A DNA stretch of 64,000 bases, taken from the NCBI GenBank assembly GCA_949316235.1, contig OX438743.1, forward strand, positions 30,411,242 through 30,475,241, read 5' to 3'. Shown here piece by piece: positions 31,446 to 43,185 of the stretch. The notes beneath the pieces were generated by a model. That model was not told the origin of the DNA, made no database searches, and saw only the letters and a program-made list of their open reading frames with translations. A program made the translations under genes and the position numbers. The stretch is from Oegoconia quadripuncta (Eukaryota > Arthropoda > Insecta > Lepidoptera > Autostichidae). The stretch's first letter is position 1. The number at the start of each line of letters is the position of its first letter.

Positions 31446-33300
31446 ATAACTTAGCTGTGCGTATTATGAAGAAAGACGGTGAACACTTAGTGTGAATGTT
31501 CGGTATATCATTAAAGAACATTTCACGAGCTACTTACTTGATTACTTATTGTATTTATCACATCATGAAATCCGTGACCTATCCAGAAAACTGACATCTA
31601 TAAATAACACACCGCAGTATACAAAGCTTCAGCTCAGTTGGTTCAAACTATTGCAGATTATGCTGAAACGGAGTGGTGTTAGTTGTGGTACGTTTCCCGG
31701 CAGAGAAGGATAGGACCCACACTCTCTTCCCGTGGGTGTTGTAAAAGGCGATTAAGGGGTCCGAAACTTGTCCATAGAATGCTATATGAAAAGAAGAGTG
31801 GGGCAGTGTCATGTCCAATAGGAGTTACAAAGGGAGTACTGTGGAAGCGAGATTGTTAAATTGCAATGTTGAGTGGATGTGAGCGTCCTGAATAGTACTT
31901 CCCCTGGGTTTCGACTGAGGCTGTTGACAATCTCATTACTATAGAAAACCCTCGCGGTAATGAAATTTCTTAATTACAAACAAAATTTAACAAATCTGAC
32001 CGTCAATTTAAACCAAATAAACACGAGGGTCATACAAGGAATCTTTGAGCGGGCTTTAATTAAATATTTCAGAGGGTCAGGATGTTGGTTGAATTAAACA
32101 TAGGTAAGCTTCACCGCTAAAGGTTGCCGCTAACAGTTGCGTCGGATCTTCCCGATCGTGGTTGTTTGATTTGGTATAGTGATGTGCTTCGTTTGTCCCA
32201 GTCTTTGGCAATGCGATTGGATGGATACCTATTTAAAAAATGTGTTGTTACGTTGTTTCTTGTCGCTTCTTCTCAAAATCAAAATCAAAAAAATGCTTTA
32301 TTTTGTAGGTACACAGGGTACACTTAAAATAGTCAGATTCAGTCAGATCAGAAAGCAAAATTCTCGAGAGGTTGCTCTTATAAAAAAAAGGCTTTTATGT
32401 TACAAAATTATTAATTATTATTTTATATTATAATATTTCATTATTAATTGTGAAATAGCCTGGTTACGCGAACGGGCTGTTCATGTCCATGAATTTTTAT
32501 CATCTAAATAGTCTGATATTTTATAATATGCTTTCTTATCTCCGTAACCATAACATCCGGTGAAGCCATGTAGTTTTTATTAACAAACGATGTTGCCTTT
32601 CAAAAATTGATATTTTCGAACTCAGATTACGCCCCGATATAATTTTTAACGTTGGTGACTGAACAAAATTGTTTTTGAAAATTTGGAGGTGGCCTTAAAT
32701 AAATTGTGAAAATTGCAAAAAAAAATAACTTTTTTTTCTAGACAAAGACTTTTAATGTTGTTGTATATACAACACTTTATCAATAAATTTATAGTGTTGT
32801 ATACATTTACTTCTCGATTATTTGCCAATCAAACTTTAATTTATCATAATGTAAAGTCAGATTGGCGGAGGAATTAATGTATATTGTCACCTCCTCCTTG
32901 ATTGGTCTATGAAATGGTGAGCTTTTCTGTCCTAGTAATTATAAGTAATTCTAAGGCTCGTATAAATATTCAATCAATTAGCGGTCTCACGGAGGTAGAT
33001 TACGGCCCGAACTCTGAAAATTAAGGGTACCTAATCGATAGTACCTTACTCATTTTCAAATAACTATTTTCTATATTTTAGAAAGTTGAAGTTTGTAGGG
33101 TCTACGCGTGAGTATATAAAAAAAATATTTCATTATGATTATTTCGAGATTTTTACTTTGTGTATGAAAACATGGAAATTACGAAATAATCCCCACAGTA
33201 CCTTATAAATATAAACCAATAATTAACGCAAAATAGACTCTACTAACTATAGTTTTTATAACTAATATACACATGACTATACATTGAAAATTTTGCAAAA
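31446..33300. other. No gene; scattered repeat remnants
   Basis: A block at 31690-31770 (TCTCTTCCCGTGGGTGTTGT, AAAAGGCGATTAAGGGG) is a decayed repeat also seen near 7670-7715. A LINE-tail-like piece lies at 32270-32400 (CAAAATCAAAATC, GGTACACAGGGTACACTT). The rest, including the AT-rich 32400-33300, shows nothing. Confidence 0.45.
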
Positions 33301-33305
33301 CCCCC

Positions 33306-33492
33306 TGTTCAGTACAGAACATACAAAACTGACAATGGTTGTCTGTGAACAGCCCTTTTTTATATATTTTTGTGGAGTGGCAACACCTTACGTTGTTCGC
33401 TCTCTTGGTCTTGTACCTGTGCTATGAACAGGTGCTCGTTGAGTGCAATAAATTAAATATTCCAAAATTTCAAATAGCCTATTTATTTAACA
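33306..33492 (+). repeat. 5' LTR of BEL/Pao element 2
   Basis: 187 bp from TGTTCAGTACAGAACATA to TATTTAACA. It has a TATA-like run (TTTTTTATATATT, about 33355-33368) and a polyadenylation signal AATAAA at 33447-33452, so promoter and poly(A) site both lie in this very short LTR. Confidence 0.93.
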
Positions 33493-33502
33493 GGCTAGGT
33501 TG

Positions 33503-33513
33503 TGGTCCTTCGA
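33503..33513 (+). promoter_or_regulatory. Primer binding site complementary to tRNA-Tyr
   Basis: TGGTCCTTCGA is the exact complement of the insect tRNA-Tyr 3' end (TCGAAGGA plus CCA). It lies 10 nt after the 5' LTR. Confidence 0.7.
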
Positions 33514-34039
33514 CAGTGATTAACCAGTGAAAGTGTTATTTCGCGAGTTTTTCTTCGGTTTAGTGCGCGGCGGCGACTTCTGTATAGGTCGACATTCCGT
33601 GGCGGGCGGCGAAGTTCTCGCTGACTCTCGCAGTATTCGTCCCATGTACGGTTCAGCGGAGTCCATTTCTTCAGTTCCTGTGGAGACCTAATTCCAAATT
33701 CTATAAATTTGGAGCATATTGGGTCAAATTTTCAAGATTGCATGCGGTCATCATAAATAAATGACGGTGGTTTGAAAATCTTGTCTATGGTGTATCCTAG
33801 ACGCGACGTGATCTTCGTGCGTTCCGTTCGTATTTGGCGGCCATACTTGTTTCGACTTCATACTGGTGGTACGTCAAAGGTTAGCTGTCACTTCTACGTC
33901 AAACGGAAAGTAAACAATAACAAAGTGCGGTCTTTACGTATACAAAGTGAGATTACAAGTAAATAAAAGCTGATAGTGCTAGTGATTAAAAGTGAATTAC
34001 GCGCGGTATTTATTTCGGTCTCCCGAGGAGACTACTACA

Positions 34040-37000
34040 ATGGAGGCGGACTTGAAACGTTTACGTCTTAAGCGCGGTTTTCTGAAAGGAACTATCACAC
34101 GAATCGAGAACTATGTAAGTGATCCTATTTCATTAGCGTCTGCCGGAGCCGAGATGCTCCAGGCTCGTATGGACAAATTAGTGAGGACTTTTAAGGAATA
34201 TGAGGAGGTTAATTTGGACATTGCATCCATCGATGAAAATGACAGTGAAGATATTTCTTCACTGGAAGCCAAATACTTTGCTGTTCTGTCAAAATTAAAG
34301 GAGTCTATGATGGTATTGCAACAGAGCGAGGTTTCTGAAAATAGGAATACTTCAAATTCCAAACTTCCTAACATTGAAATTTCAACTTTTGATGGCAAAG
34401 ACTTCACAAAGTTCAAGCCATTCATGGACTTATTTAATGCCCTTATTGACAACAACAAATCATTATCCAATGTTCAGAAGATGTTTTATTTAAGAAAATA
34501 CTTGAGTGGTGATGCATTGTCTATTATAATCAACTTACCGATTGTGAATGAATCATATTCTGAGGCCATAAAATTGCTGAAAAAAAGATTTGATAACCAT
34601 GCTAGACTTGTTACCAACCACATAAATTTTCTTTTGGACTTACCTCCGATGCAAAAGGGTACTGCGACTGCAATCAGGTCCTTCATATCTGATGTTCGCC
34701 AACAACTTCATGCTCTTAAAAACTTAGAGCAGCCAACTGACAAGTGGGATATGCTATTGATTTCCATTTTGTCACGTAAGTTAGACTGCTACACAAACAG
34801 AGCGTATCATTTAGATAGAACAAACCCAGATAATTTGCCTACCATCGAGGAATTTCTGTCATTTTTGGAAAAACGGGCAATAGCATTGGAGGACAGTCCC
34901 CCTATAGTAGGGAATTTCAAATCTAAACCAAATAACTTCAATAAAGTTTCAAATGTAACTGCTAATACAAATCAAAAGCAAACCATTTGTCCATATTGTA
35001 ATAATAATCACCTCTTGTTCATATGCCCCAAGTTTAAACTGGCTGCCGTAGTAGATCGCATTCAGTTTGTAGGCAAAAATAAGTTGTGCACTACATGTCT
35101 GAAGTCTCATGGTGATAAATGCAAGTATAGTTTCAAGTGCAAAATCTGTAAGGGAAATCACAATACTCTTTTGCATTCGGAGGAGACAGAACAAGAGGAT
35201 GTAATTACCTTACATACTAATAATTGTATACATACCGATATTTTATTACCTACTATAAAGGTACCATTTATTGACAGATTTGGTCAAGAAATTTATGTGA
35301 AAGCTCTGCTCGATAGCGGAAGCCAAGCATCCATTGTGAAGCGTTCTCTTGTAAATCAATTAAATCTGAGTCCATTTACTCAGAATACAAAAATTATTGG
35401 AATTGGTAATAATCCCAACAAAATAAATGAGTCTGTTAACATGTTCTTACAGTCAGCAGTATATGATGTTAAGTTTAATGTAAAATGTCACATTGTGGAT
35501 TCTATAACCACAAAATTACCACAACATTTTATCAAAAAGACAGGCTTTGTAATCCCAAATAATATTAAACTTGCCGACATGGATTTTAATGTACCATCAG
35601 AAATTTCGCTGTTATTGGGTGCTGATTTTTATTTTAAAATTTTACTTGATGGACACATTAAACTTAGCAATAATATTACCTTACAAAATACTTTGTTCGG
35701 CTATATTATTGGTGGTTCAGTTCAATGTACTTCAATGTTATCTGAGGCCTCAAAAGTTAATTTGGTCACAAATAAAGTTGTTGTTCAAGAAAATTGTGAT
35801 GACTTAAAAAACATCATGGAAAAGTTTTGGCTATCAGAGAAAGTACCTGAACCGAAAAATAAACAAATTTTAGAGTTCGAGAAAGCTGAGGAATTATTTA
35901 AAAAATCTGTAAAATTGGAGAATAATCAGTTTTCAGTTGATATTCCATTAACATGTCCATTGGAGGAATTAAATATTGGTGACTCCTTTTCATTTGCATT
36001 GCAGCGATTTCTCACTTTAGAAAAGAAATTTCGTTCATGTCCAGAGTTTTTTACAAAATATAAAAATTTTATTGATGAGTATATTAAACTGGGGCATGCC
36101 AAAGTTGTTGATATTGCAGGGTATGATATTTGTAATGATCCAGTTTACTTTCTGGCCCATCATGCTGTATTTAATGACAGCAGTAAAACAACTAAAGTAC
36201 GTGTTGTGTTTGCAGGAAACATTAAATCCAAAAATGGTCTTTCAGTAAATGATGTAATGTTAAATGGTCCTATTGTCCAGAATGAACTATTTGATATACT
36301 CACACTTTTTCGCACATATCGTTACACACTCATGTGTGACATTGAAAAAATGTTTAGATTTTGCTTAATTAATGAAAAATTTAGACCATTACAAAACATA
36401 TTATGGAGAGATGATCCAAGTGGTCCCATCATCTGTTTGCAGCTACAGACTGTAACATATGGTCTCAAGGCTTCAACATTTTTAAGCACTAGATGCCTAA
36501 TTGAACTAGCTCGCTTGTATGAGCACAAGTACCCACTGGCTGCAAAGGCTATAATAGAAAATACTTACGTCGATGACGTCATCTGCGGAGCCGATGATAT
36601 AGCCCAGCTTGAGAAACTGAAAAAAGAACTTATAGAACTACTGATGTTAGGTAGTTTTCATTTACATAAATGGTGCTCAAATTTTCCTGATGTGTTGAAT
36701 GATGTACCTGAAAATAAAAAATATTTTGAACAAATTGATTTAAACAAAGATAATATAATAAAAACATTGGGCCTAAAATATAATGTACATACCGATTTAT
36801 TAATGTTTGGCTGTCCTACAACACCTGAAAAAGAACTTAAAACTAAACGGGAAATTTTGAGTTTCATTGGCAAAATATTTGACCCACTGGGCTTAATTGG
36901 TCCCATTGTAGTAAAGGCAAAGTTGTTCATGCAAGAATTGTGGAATTTGAAAGCCGATTGGGATTCTATTTTGCCAAATAAACAATTAGAGTATTGGAAC

Positions 37001-39169
37001 AATTTTTTAATAAACTTAAAGGAATGTCGAACTATTCTAGCCCCGAGGGGGATAGTGGGTGAGAATGTATCTTCAGTGGAACTTGTGGGATACTGTGATG
37101 CTTCATTCAAAGCGGTAGGTTGTTGTTTATACTTGCGTACTATACATAGTGACGGTCACATGACAGTCAACTTACTTTGCTCCAGATCACGTGTAGCTCC
37201 TCTCAAGAAAACACTCACTATTCCTAATTTAGAGCTCAATAGTGCTCTCCTCCTCGCAGAATTAACTTCAAGAGTATTTAAGACTCTACATGGTAGATAT
37301 CCAGGTTTAAAAGTATTTTTACACTGCGACTCACAGATCGTTTTGGCCTGGTTAAATTCTAGCAATCCTAAAGGAACCTATGTTTCCAATAGAGTCAGAG
37401 ACATAAAGACTCACACCAAAGACTTTCAATGGTCTTACGTCAAAAGTGCAGACAATCCTGCTGACGTATTGTCCAGAGGTACTGAGCCCCATAAATTACA
37501 GGGCGACCAGCTATGGTGGCATGGCCCCAGCTATTTATTAGATAGTAATTATCAATATAATACTATCATTTCTCATTTTCAGATACCTAAAAGGACTTTA
37601 TCGGAGCCTATGTCTCACGACTATGATCCCCCTGTAAATGTATGCAATGCATCACAACAATCAAACAATGACTCAAATGAGGTCTTTCAAAGATATTCTA
37701 ATTATAATAAACTTCAAAGAATTATTGCTTTAATTTTGCGATTTCGACATAATTGTTTGCATAATTCTAAGAAAAGCCATGGTGGTTTAACACCACAAGA
37801 GCTACGCAACTCCGATCGGATAATCGTAAGACATATCCAAAATCAAGCCTTTAACAAAGAGATAGAGTCCCTACACAAAGGTAGGCAAGTAAGTTCAAAT
37901 TTGAGCAGTTTACACCCCTTTTTGGATAGCCGGGGTATTCTGAGGGTCGGTGGTCGCTTGCTGAATGCAACGAGCATATCTTACGACAAAAAACACCCAA
38001 TGATCTTACCAAAATCAAATGTTATCACTCATATGATTATTGAGAAAGAACATCACAGACTCCTACACAGCGGTCCAAAGTTGGTACTAAGTTCGTTGTC
38101 TCAAAGATATTGGCTTCTAAACGGCATCAGAGAAGTAAAAAAGGTTGTCCACAAATGTATCCGATGTTTCCGGGTTAAAGCTATAGCTGCCAAGCAGTTG
38201 ATGGGTTCACTGCCTTCACAGAGAATAGAGATGTCCAAGCCTTTTCAAATAACTGGTGTTGACTTTTGTGGTCCATTTGATGTTAAAGTTGCCAGAATTA
38301 GGAAGCCCATAATAAAAAAGACTTATATTGCAGTCTTTGTGTGCTTCACAACCAAGGCTATACACATAGAGCTTGTCAGTGATATGACTACACCAACATT
38401 TTTGGCCTGTCTTCAGCGGTTCATAGCGAGACGGGGATTGCCCACACATATATATTGTGACAACGCGCAAACATTTAAAGGAGCCTCCAATAAATTAAAG
38501 GAACTTTATGATTTAAATTCCTCTACTTCCCATGTTAACTCAGTAGAGAGCTTTTGCTCTACAAATTTTATTAAATTTAAACATATTCCCAGTTACTCAC
38601 CTGAGTTCGGTGGGCTGTGGGAAGCGGGGGTAAAAAGCATAAAGTTCCATATTAAAAGAGTGGTCGGTAATGCTTCACTAACATTTGAAGAATTATATAC
38701 AGTCCTTACCCAAATTGAAGCAATCTTAAATTCTAGACCATTACTTGCCATGACTAGGGATAGTTCTGATTTAAATTATTTAACTCCAGGACATTTCCTA
38801 ATAGGTACTTCCATGACATGTTATCCTGAGCCAGATCTTTCAGAGAAGATAATAAATAGATTGCGATTTTGGGACATTTGTACTAAATTAAAACAAGATT
38901 TCTGGAAGGTCTGGTCCAGGGATTACTTAACCCTCCTTCAAAGTAGACCTAAATGGAAGCAAGAAAAACCAAATCTCAATGAAGGAGATTTGGTTATTGT
39001 CAAAAGTAAAGAGCTTTCTCCATTTCAGTGGCCCATGGGACGCATTGTTAAAACGTTCCCTGGACCTGATGGTAAAGTTAGAGTTGCCGAGGTTAGAATG
39101 GGGCCTAAGAACAAGGTTTTTCTGCGTTCCTATACAAAATTATGTCCTTTACCCATTAATGAAAATTAA
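34040..39169 (+). CDS. BEL/Pao gag-pol polyprotein, element 2
   Basis: About 1709 residues from the ATG at 34040; the open frame extends 16 codons upstream to a GTG, which is less likely to be used. Order: DUF1759 gag region (about 110-290); zinc knuckles (CPYC from residue 317 to about 380); aspartic protease LLDSGSQAS (D425); reverse transcriptase CDIEKMF (D767) and TYVDDVI (D845, D846); RNase H YCDAS (D1020), NLELN (E1065), HCDSQ (D1097); integrase zinc-binding region (H1338 to CIRC at 1373) and DDE core (D1408, D1474, E1528, 53 residues between the last two); DUF5641-like tail. All catalytic residues are present and no stop interrupts it. It acts in cytoplasmic particles and then at the chromosome, as known for the family. 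Confidence 0.93.
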   Translation: MEADLKRLRLKRGFLKGTITRIENYVSDPISLASAGAEMLQARMDKLVRTFKEYEEVNLDIASIDENDSEDISSLEAKYFAVLSKLKESMMVLQQSEVSENRNTSNSKLPNIEISTFDGKDFTKFKPFMDLFNALIDNNKSLSNVQKMFYLRKYLSGDALSIIINLPIVNESYSEAIKLLKKRFDNHARLVTNHINFLLDLPPMQKGTATAIRSFISDVRQQLHALKNLEQPTDKWDMLLISILSRKLDCYTNRAYHLDRTNPDNLPTIEEFLSFLEKRAIALEDSPPIVGNFKSKPNNFNKVSNVTANTNQKQTICPYCNNNHLLFICPKFKLAAVVDRIQFVGKNKLCTTCLKSHGDKCKYSFKCKICKGNHNTLLHSEETEQEDVITLHTNNCIHTDILLPTIKVPFIDRFGQEIYVKALLDSGSQASIVKRSLVNQLNLSPFTQNTKIIGIGNNPNKINESVNMFLQSAVYDVKFNVKCHIVDSITTKLPQHFIKKTGFVIPNNIKLADMDFNVPSEISLLLGADFYFKILLDGHIKLSNNITLQNTLFGYIIGGSVQCTSMLSEASKVNLVTNKVVVQENCDDLKNIMEKFWLSEKVPEPKNKQILEFEKAEELFKKSVKLENNQFSVDIPLTCPLEELNIGDSFSFALQRFLTLEKKFRSCPEFFTKYKNFIDEYIKLGHAKVVDIAGYDICNDPVYFLAHHAVFNDSSKTTKVRVVFAGNIKSKNGLSVNDVMLNGPIVQNELFDILTLFRTYRYTLMCDIEKMFRFCLINEKFRPLQNILWRDDPSGPIICLQLQTVTYGLKASTFLSTRCLIELARLYEHKYPLAAKAIIENTYVDDVICGADDIAQLEKLKKELIELLMLGSFHLHKWCSNFPDVLNDVPENKKYFEQIDLNKDNIIKTLGLKYNVHTDLLMFGCPTTPEKELKTKREILSFIGKIFDPLGLIGPIVVKAKLFMQELWNLKADWDSILPNKQLEYWNNFLINLKECRTILAPRGIVGENVSSVELVGYCDASFKAVGCCLYLRTIHSDGHMTVNLLCSRSRVAPLKKTLTIPNLELNSALLLAELTSRVFKTLHGRYPGLKVFLHCDSQIVLAWLNSSNPKGTYVSNRVRDIKTHTKDFQWSYVKSADNPADVLSRGTEPHKLQGDQLWWHGPSYLLDSNYQYNTIISHFQIPKRTLSEPMSHDYDPPVNVCNASQQSNNDSNEVFQRYSNYNKLQRIIALILRFRHNCLHNSKKSHGGLTPQELRNSDRIIVRHIQNQAFNKEIESLHKGRQVSSNLSSLHPFLDSRGILRVGGRLLNATSISYDKKHPMILPKSNVITHMIIEKEHHRLLHSGPKLVLSSLSQRYWLLNGIREVKKVVHKCIRCFRVKAIAAKQLMGSLPSQRIEMSKPFQITGVDFCGPFDVKVARIRKPIIKKTYIAVFVCFTTKAIHIELVSDMTTPTFLACLQRFIARRGLPTHIYCDNAQTFKGASNKLKELYDLNSSTSHVNSVESFCSTNFIKFKHIPSYSPEFGGLWEAGVKSIKFHIKRVVGNASLTFEELYTVLTQIEAILNSRPLLAMTRDSSDLNYLTPGHFLIGTSMTCYPEPDLSEKIINRLRFWDICTKLKQDFWKVWSRDYLTLLQSRPKWKQEKPNLNEGDLVIVKSKELSPFQWPMGRIVKTFPGPDGKVRVAEVRMGPKNKVFLRSYTKLCPLPINEN

Positions 39170-39229
39170 ATTTAAACTACAATTCATTTCAGTGATTCAA
39201 AATTCCCCATTTTGGCCCCGCCCAACTTA

Positions 39230-39416
39230 TGTTCAGTACAGAACATACAAAACTGACAATGGTTGTCTGTGAACAGCCCTTTTTTATATATTTTTGTGGA
39301 GTGGCAACACCTTACGTTGTTCGCTCTCTTGGTCTTGTACCTGTGCTATGAACAGGTGCTCGTTGAGTGCAATAAATTAAATATTCCAAAATTTCAAATA
39401 GCCTATTTATTTAACA
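39230..39416 (+). repeat. 3' LTR of BEL/Pao element 2
   Basis: Reads the same as 33306-33492 throughout. The bases just before it (GGCCCCGCCCAACTTA) are pyrimidine-rich, so no ordinary polypurine tract is visible. Followed by CCCCC, the target duplication. Confidence 0.93.
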
Positions 39417-39469
39417 CCCCCGACCACATTATTTGCACAAATGGTTACATCGTCCAGGTAGAAGACCAA

Positions 39470-39650
39470 AAGATAGTGTTAAAAGCTAAATAATTTCGAA
39501 ACTGCTTCACCGATTTTGTGACCTTCAACCTGCCCCCTCGTTTAGTCTTTCATATAAATGGACCACGCATTACTGAAATACTTCCGGACAAAGGCTGACA
39601 CATACAGACATACAGCGCAGTCAAACAAATAACACCTTTACACATATTTT
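39470..39650 (+). repeat. Repeat E copy
   Basis: AAAGCTAAATAATTTCGAAAC, GGACCACGCATTACTGAAAT and CAGCGCAGTCAAACAAATAA follow the pattern of 44395-44610. No coding capacity. Confidence 0.55.
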
Positions 39651-40109
39651 CTTTACCCACATTTAGTCGATTAAAGTTTGAAGAGTACTTACTGGTGTTT
39701 GCACTTAATCCACGTTAAGTCGACTGTAAAACTGTACAATTCCAAGTAATCTAAATCGTCATCGGAATCGGCCATAAGCTCTAAGCTATCGATTTGGCTC
39801 GAAGCCCAACGTCCTGCCGGAGCCTTACTGCTTACGGCCTAGATCCAGGCACAATTTCACCCTGACCTAACGGCCAACTTCCACATAAATGAATATTAAG
39901 TTTCGAAAATCGAAAACTTCGCACATCGGGGTTTCACAAGTCGGTTTATTACTTCGTCTATTTTAATTACTTAAAGCGTAAGATCTTGTGAAGTATTCAA
40001 TAAGAAATTTAGAAGCAATTGATCATAAGTACCTATAACAAGCAAAGTGAGATCAAGTTCGAGTAGGATTCGGGCCATGAGTGTTCTATAAACATCATAA
40101 TTGAACCCA

Positions 40110-40290
40110 AACATGTAGAGGCATCTCAATCTTGAGAACGAATTATTAATCGATCTTGAGATTGAGATCGCGTCTCACTCTCAATACCTACTTGGTCTTT
40201 TTATGCTGTTTTAATATGCAACAGATTCACAAACGTCAACTTAAGGTCAAATGAATATTGAGAACGGTTTATTAATACGGGCCCTAGCGT
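40110..40290 (+). repeat. Repeat H copy
   Basis: Shares TTGAGATTGAGAT, GCGTCTCACTCTCAA, ACGTCAACTTAAGGTC and TTAATACGGGCC with 7886-8075. Internal self-complementarity (AATCTTGAGAAC / GATTGAGATCGCG) suggests a MITE, but I cannot fix its ends. Confidence 0.5.
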
Positions 40291-41810
40291 ACTTGTTACG
40301 TGATAATTGTCGTCCGAAAATAGATTTCTAGATTTTTGCCTTTAGTTGTGCTTTAAACCATTTCTATATGCCAAGAAAAATTCGGTACCCTGTTAGATAT
40401 TTTGAAGATCAGTAAGTGAACCAGTTAATAGGTATGAGAATAAGTGTTGGAAGGGCATATCTTTTTAAGAGAGTTTATCCCGCATGGTATAAACAAACTT
40501 TAAAGTTCAAATTTTACGAAACGAATAAACTGATACTAATGAAATTTTATACTTTAAGTAGAGAACATTTCCGAAAAAGAGTTAAACTAAATTAGAGCGA
40601 TTTCAAGTTTTACACAGTAACATTTTCAGTTTTCCAAAATATATTCTTTAAAATTCGAATTTTGTTAATAGTTTCCATTAACTTTTTAGATCTATGTATC
40701 CTGCTTATACTTACAAAGTTTCATTCGAATCGGTGTATTCATTTCGAAAAATTTTGACTTTAAAGTTTGTATGGAATGCCGTGTCGGATAAACCCTCTGA
40801 ATGCGTTGAGTAAGAAATCTGAATTATTTTGATGAATATAAGACCTTTGCATTTCATATTAATTCAATTTGATACTGGCAAATAGGGTTTTCACGGCAGA
40901 CAACAAAGTTGGGGTTAAAATATTTAATATTGAGGTCCGAAACCCCAAAAATGTTTACATAAAACCCTAGAATATTATAATATTATGCGGTGAATTTTTG
41001 AGTCTCATATTAGTCACGTGGGATCACAAATATACAAAAGTCAATGTTTAAATTATCTAATATTTCAAATAATAAAACTGTGCTGTAAACCTCAAGAGCT
41101 CCATAAAGTAAAATGAAAACTTTAATTTATGTACATCTTTCATCTTTTTTGGCGTTCCGTAACAAACTCACCAAAAGGTTCACCCTGACAAATCTATATA
41201 CGCTCCCATCCCACCTATCACTCTTTCGGAGTGATTTAAATTCATAAAACTAATAACAGCCTTCTCAAATGTTATTTTTAATATTGGTAAGTACTTGCTT
41301 ATAAATACTGCCATAACTAAATTCTTTGAAACGAATCCGTTTCTAAAACACTCATACAATAATGTAAGTAGACAATATAATCATGATATTCATATTCATT
41401 TATTCATGCTTTCATGTGTACATTAGGTCTTAAAAAAACAATAGTCCATACATGAACCATGTAAGAAACATACCTTTTGTAATAATTAATAACGCGGCGG
41501 GTCAGTGACCTCATTCGCACTACACACAAACCTTTACAGGTTTTCGTAGGCGTCTTATAGTGAAGATAGTTCAAATGTTCTATGAATAAATAAACAAAAA
41601 AAAAACAAAAAAAAAGGGCACGACAGATTCTAAACTTAATTTAAAATATAATTAATTGTATTTACTATTCTAATTATCACAACATTATTATTATGTTTAT
41701 CTATTTATTGTTAATTGTTAATATAAATATTTTAATTATTATTGATATACCTATGTAATTATAAATATTTTGAGGAGGGCTCATCTGCTTAATACTTCTC
41801 AATTTTTAAT
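40291..41810. other. No recognisable feature
   Basis: AT-rich. The right part (41415-41810) is probably the 3' UTR of the LINE fragment that follows on the minus strand; the rest shows nothing. Confidence 0.4.
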
Positions 41811-42048
41811 TTATTCCATGTATTCATGAATTGTATAGCAACATTTTTCAATAAATATAGATTTAAATTTGTTGCAGAATATTTTATCATTTTGCTCTTT
41901 TTTTAATACGTCAGGTATTTTATTATTGTATATAAGGACGGATTGGTAGTGAGGACTATTTCTAAACATTTCTAATTTGGGTATTGGGTGAACTAGTTTT
42001 GAATGATGACGGACATCATTGTATGATTCAAAAACTTTGTACGTAATT
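41811..42048 (-). pseudogene. LINE ORF2 C-terminal fragment (family D)
   Basis: On the minus strand about 79 codons are open, ending TAA at 41811-41813. They read SKLVHPIPKLEMFRNSPHYQ, VLIYNNKIPDVLKKEQ, and finish IEKCCYTIHEYME. This is the typical end of Jockey-like insect LINE reverse transcriptases (NKLP..., then F...Y...EYLE). A further frame at 42062-42247 may be an upstream, shifted part. 5'-truncated. Confidence 0.65.
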
Positions 42049-42299
42049 TACACTCCATTGACTACTCAGACTTAGATAATAAGAAAGATGAAGTACTGAT
42101 ATGTAAAGACACTTTTCTACGTGTGTGAGTTATCGTTGCGTACGGAACCGGACACCTTTTTGATTTCACTTCTATTACATAGTCCATTATCTTTTTTCGT
42201 GATCTTGGTACCCTGAGATTGTTATCTAGAATTTTTGTCATGTACAATAGTTACATGATCTCAGTCTTTAAATAGTATAAAACTAAGTCGATATCCGCG

Positions 42300-42480
42300 T
42301 ATGTCTGTTTGTTGGCTTGGTTATCCTAAAATTAAACTACGCCACGGATTTTAATCAGATTTTCACTATCATTTGGAGAATTTATTACGGAGGGTTTGCA
42401 ATGTATAATAAAATATTTACATATTATTTCGAAGTCACGTGATTAAAGTCGCGGGCAGAAAAATAGTTACATAAAATACT
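42300..42480 (+). repeat. Dispersed repeat (…GTCGCGGGCAGAAA…)
   Basis: The pattern ATTAAACTACGCCACGGATT, TTTATTACGGAGG, then AGTCGCGGGCAGAAA is shared in part with 44030-44110 and in its 3' end with 45710-45856. A common lepidopteran interspersed sequence; class unknown. Confidence 0.45.
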
Positions 42481-43185
42481 AACGCTTCTCAGACTAGTCA
42501 AACCCACACTTGGCGCTTTTAGCTTGTAAGTCAAATCTTCAAGGAGTTATTACGTCGACAGAAGAAAACAAATTTTATTGCCAAAACGTAAAAGTTTCAA
42601 CGATATTAAATATTTACAAGTTGCTGCTACCTTTTTTATTAAAAATCCAGAGACGTGTTTAAAGAAAGACAATAAATGACTGAGTCGTCTATACTATAAA
42701 GTCTCTCATAATTTATAAGAATTCCTAAACTTACACACAAGAGCAATAAAATACAACTAATAATTCAAATATTTTATCGTAGACATTATCGATACAGCTC
42801 CCCATCACTAGCGATCCATCCATCTCACAGAACAAACAGTAGGCACAGACGTAAAAGGCGGATTTTAATTAGGAAAACTGCCTGAAGGTCCTGCCTTTGT
42901 GACTGGTTGTCGCGAATACCTATGTATTCGGTGACATTTAATGTCTTTACGTGAACGGGGTAAAACTCGTATCCACAATCTTTTGTCATTCCTGGACGCG
43001 TGCCATTGAAGATAGCATTGTCTCTCAATTTAATCATTTGGAGAGATAAAAGCAGGAAAATTACTACACTTTCATGGGATGACCTTATGAAAATTACAAA
43101 TACAAATTGCGTTTTATTGCTCTAATAACAAAGTCACAACAATTATTTATGTATATAGATGTAGGTCGCGAGGTAGGTAGGTTGA
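42481..43185. other. No recognisable feature
   Basis: Nothing seen; the minus-strand frame 42825-43037 shows no domain. Confidence 0.4.

Larger units (their letters stand above)
33306..39416 (+). mobile_element. Complete BEL/Pao LTR retrotransposon 2
   Basis: 6111 bp with short 187-bp LTRs and target duplication CCCCC (33301-33305, 39417-39421). Layout: 5' LTR, tRNA-Tyr primer site, ~530-bp leader, single gag-pol frame, 3' LTR. The LTRs read identical. Its protein differs strongly from element 1 (DSG protease, YVDD reverse transcriptase, different spacing in the integrase), so this is a separate lineage, not a copy. No envelope frame. Confidence 0.95.

Noticed and set aside
33992..34039. Upstream 16 codons of element 2 polyprotein
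   Set aside because: They start at GTG; the first ATG in frame is at 34040.
34111..37365. Several antisense frames of 64-150 codons inside both polyprotein genes
   Set aside because: They mirror the sense codons, lack domains, and do not resemble known antisense products.
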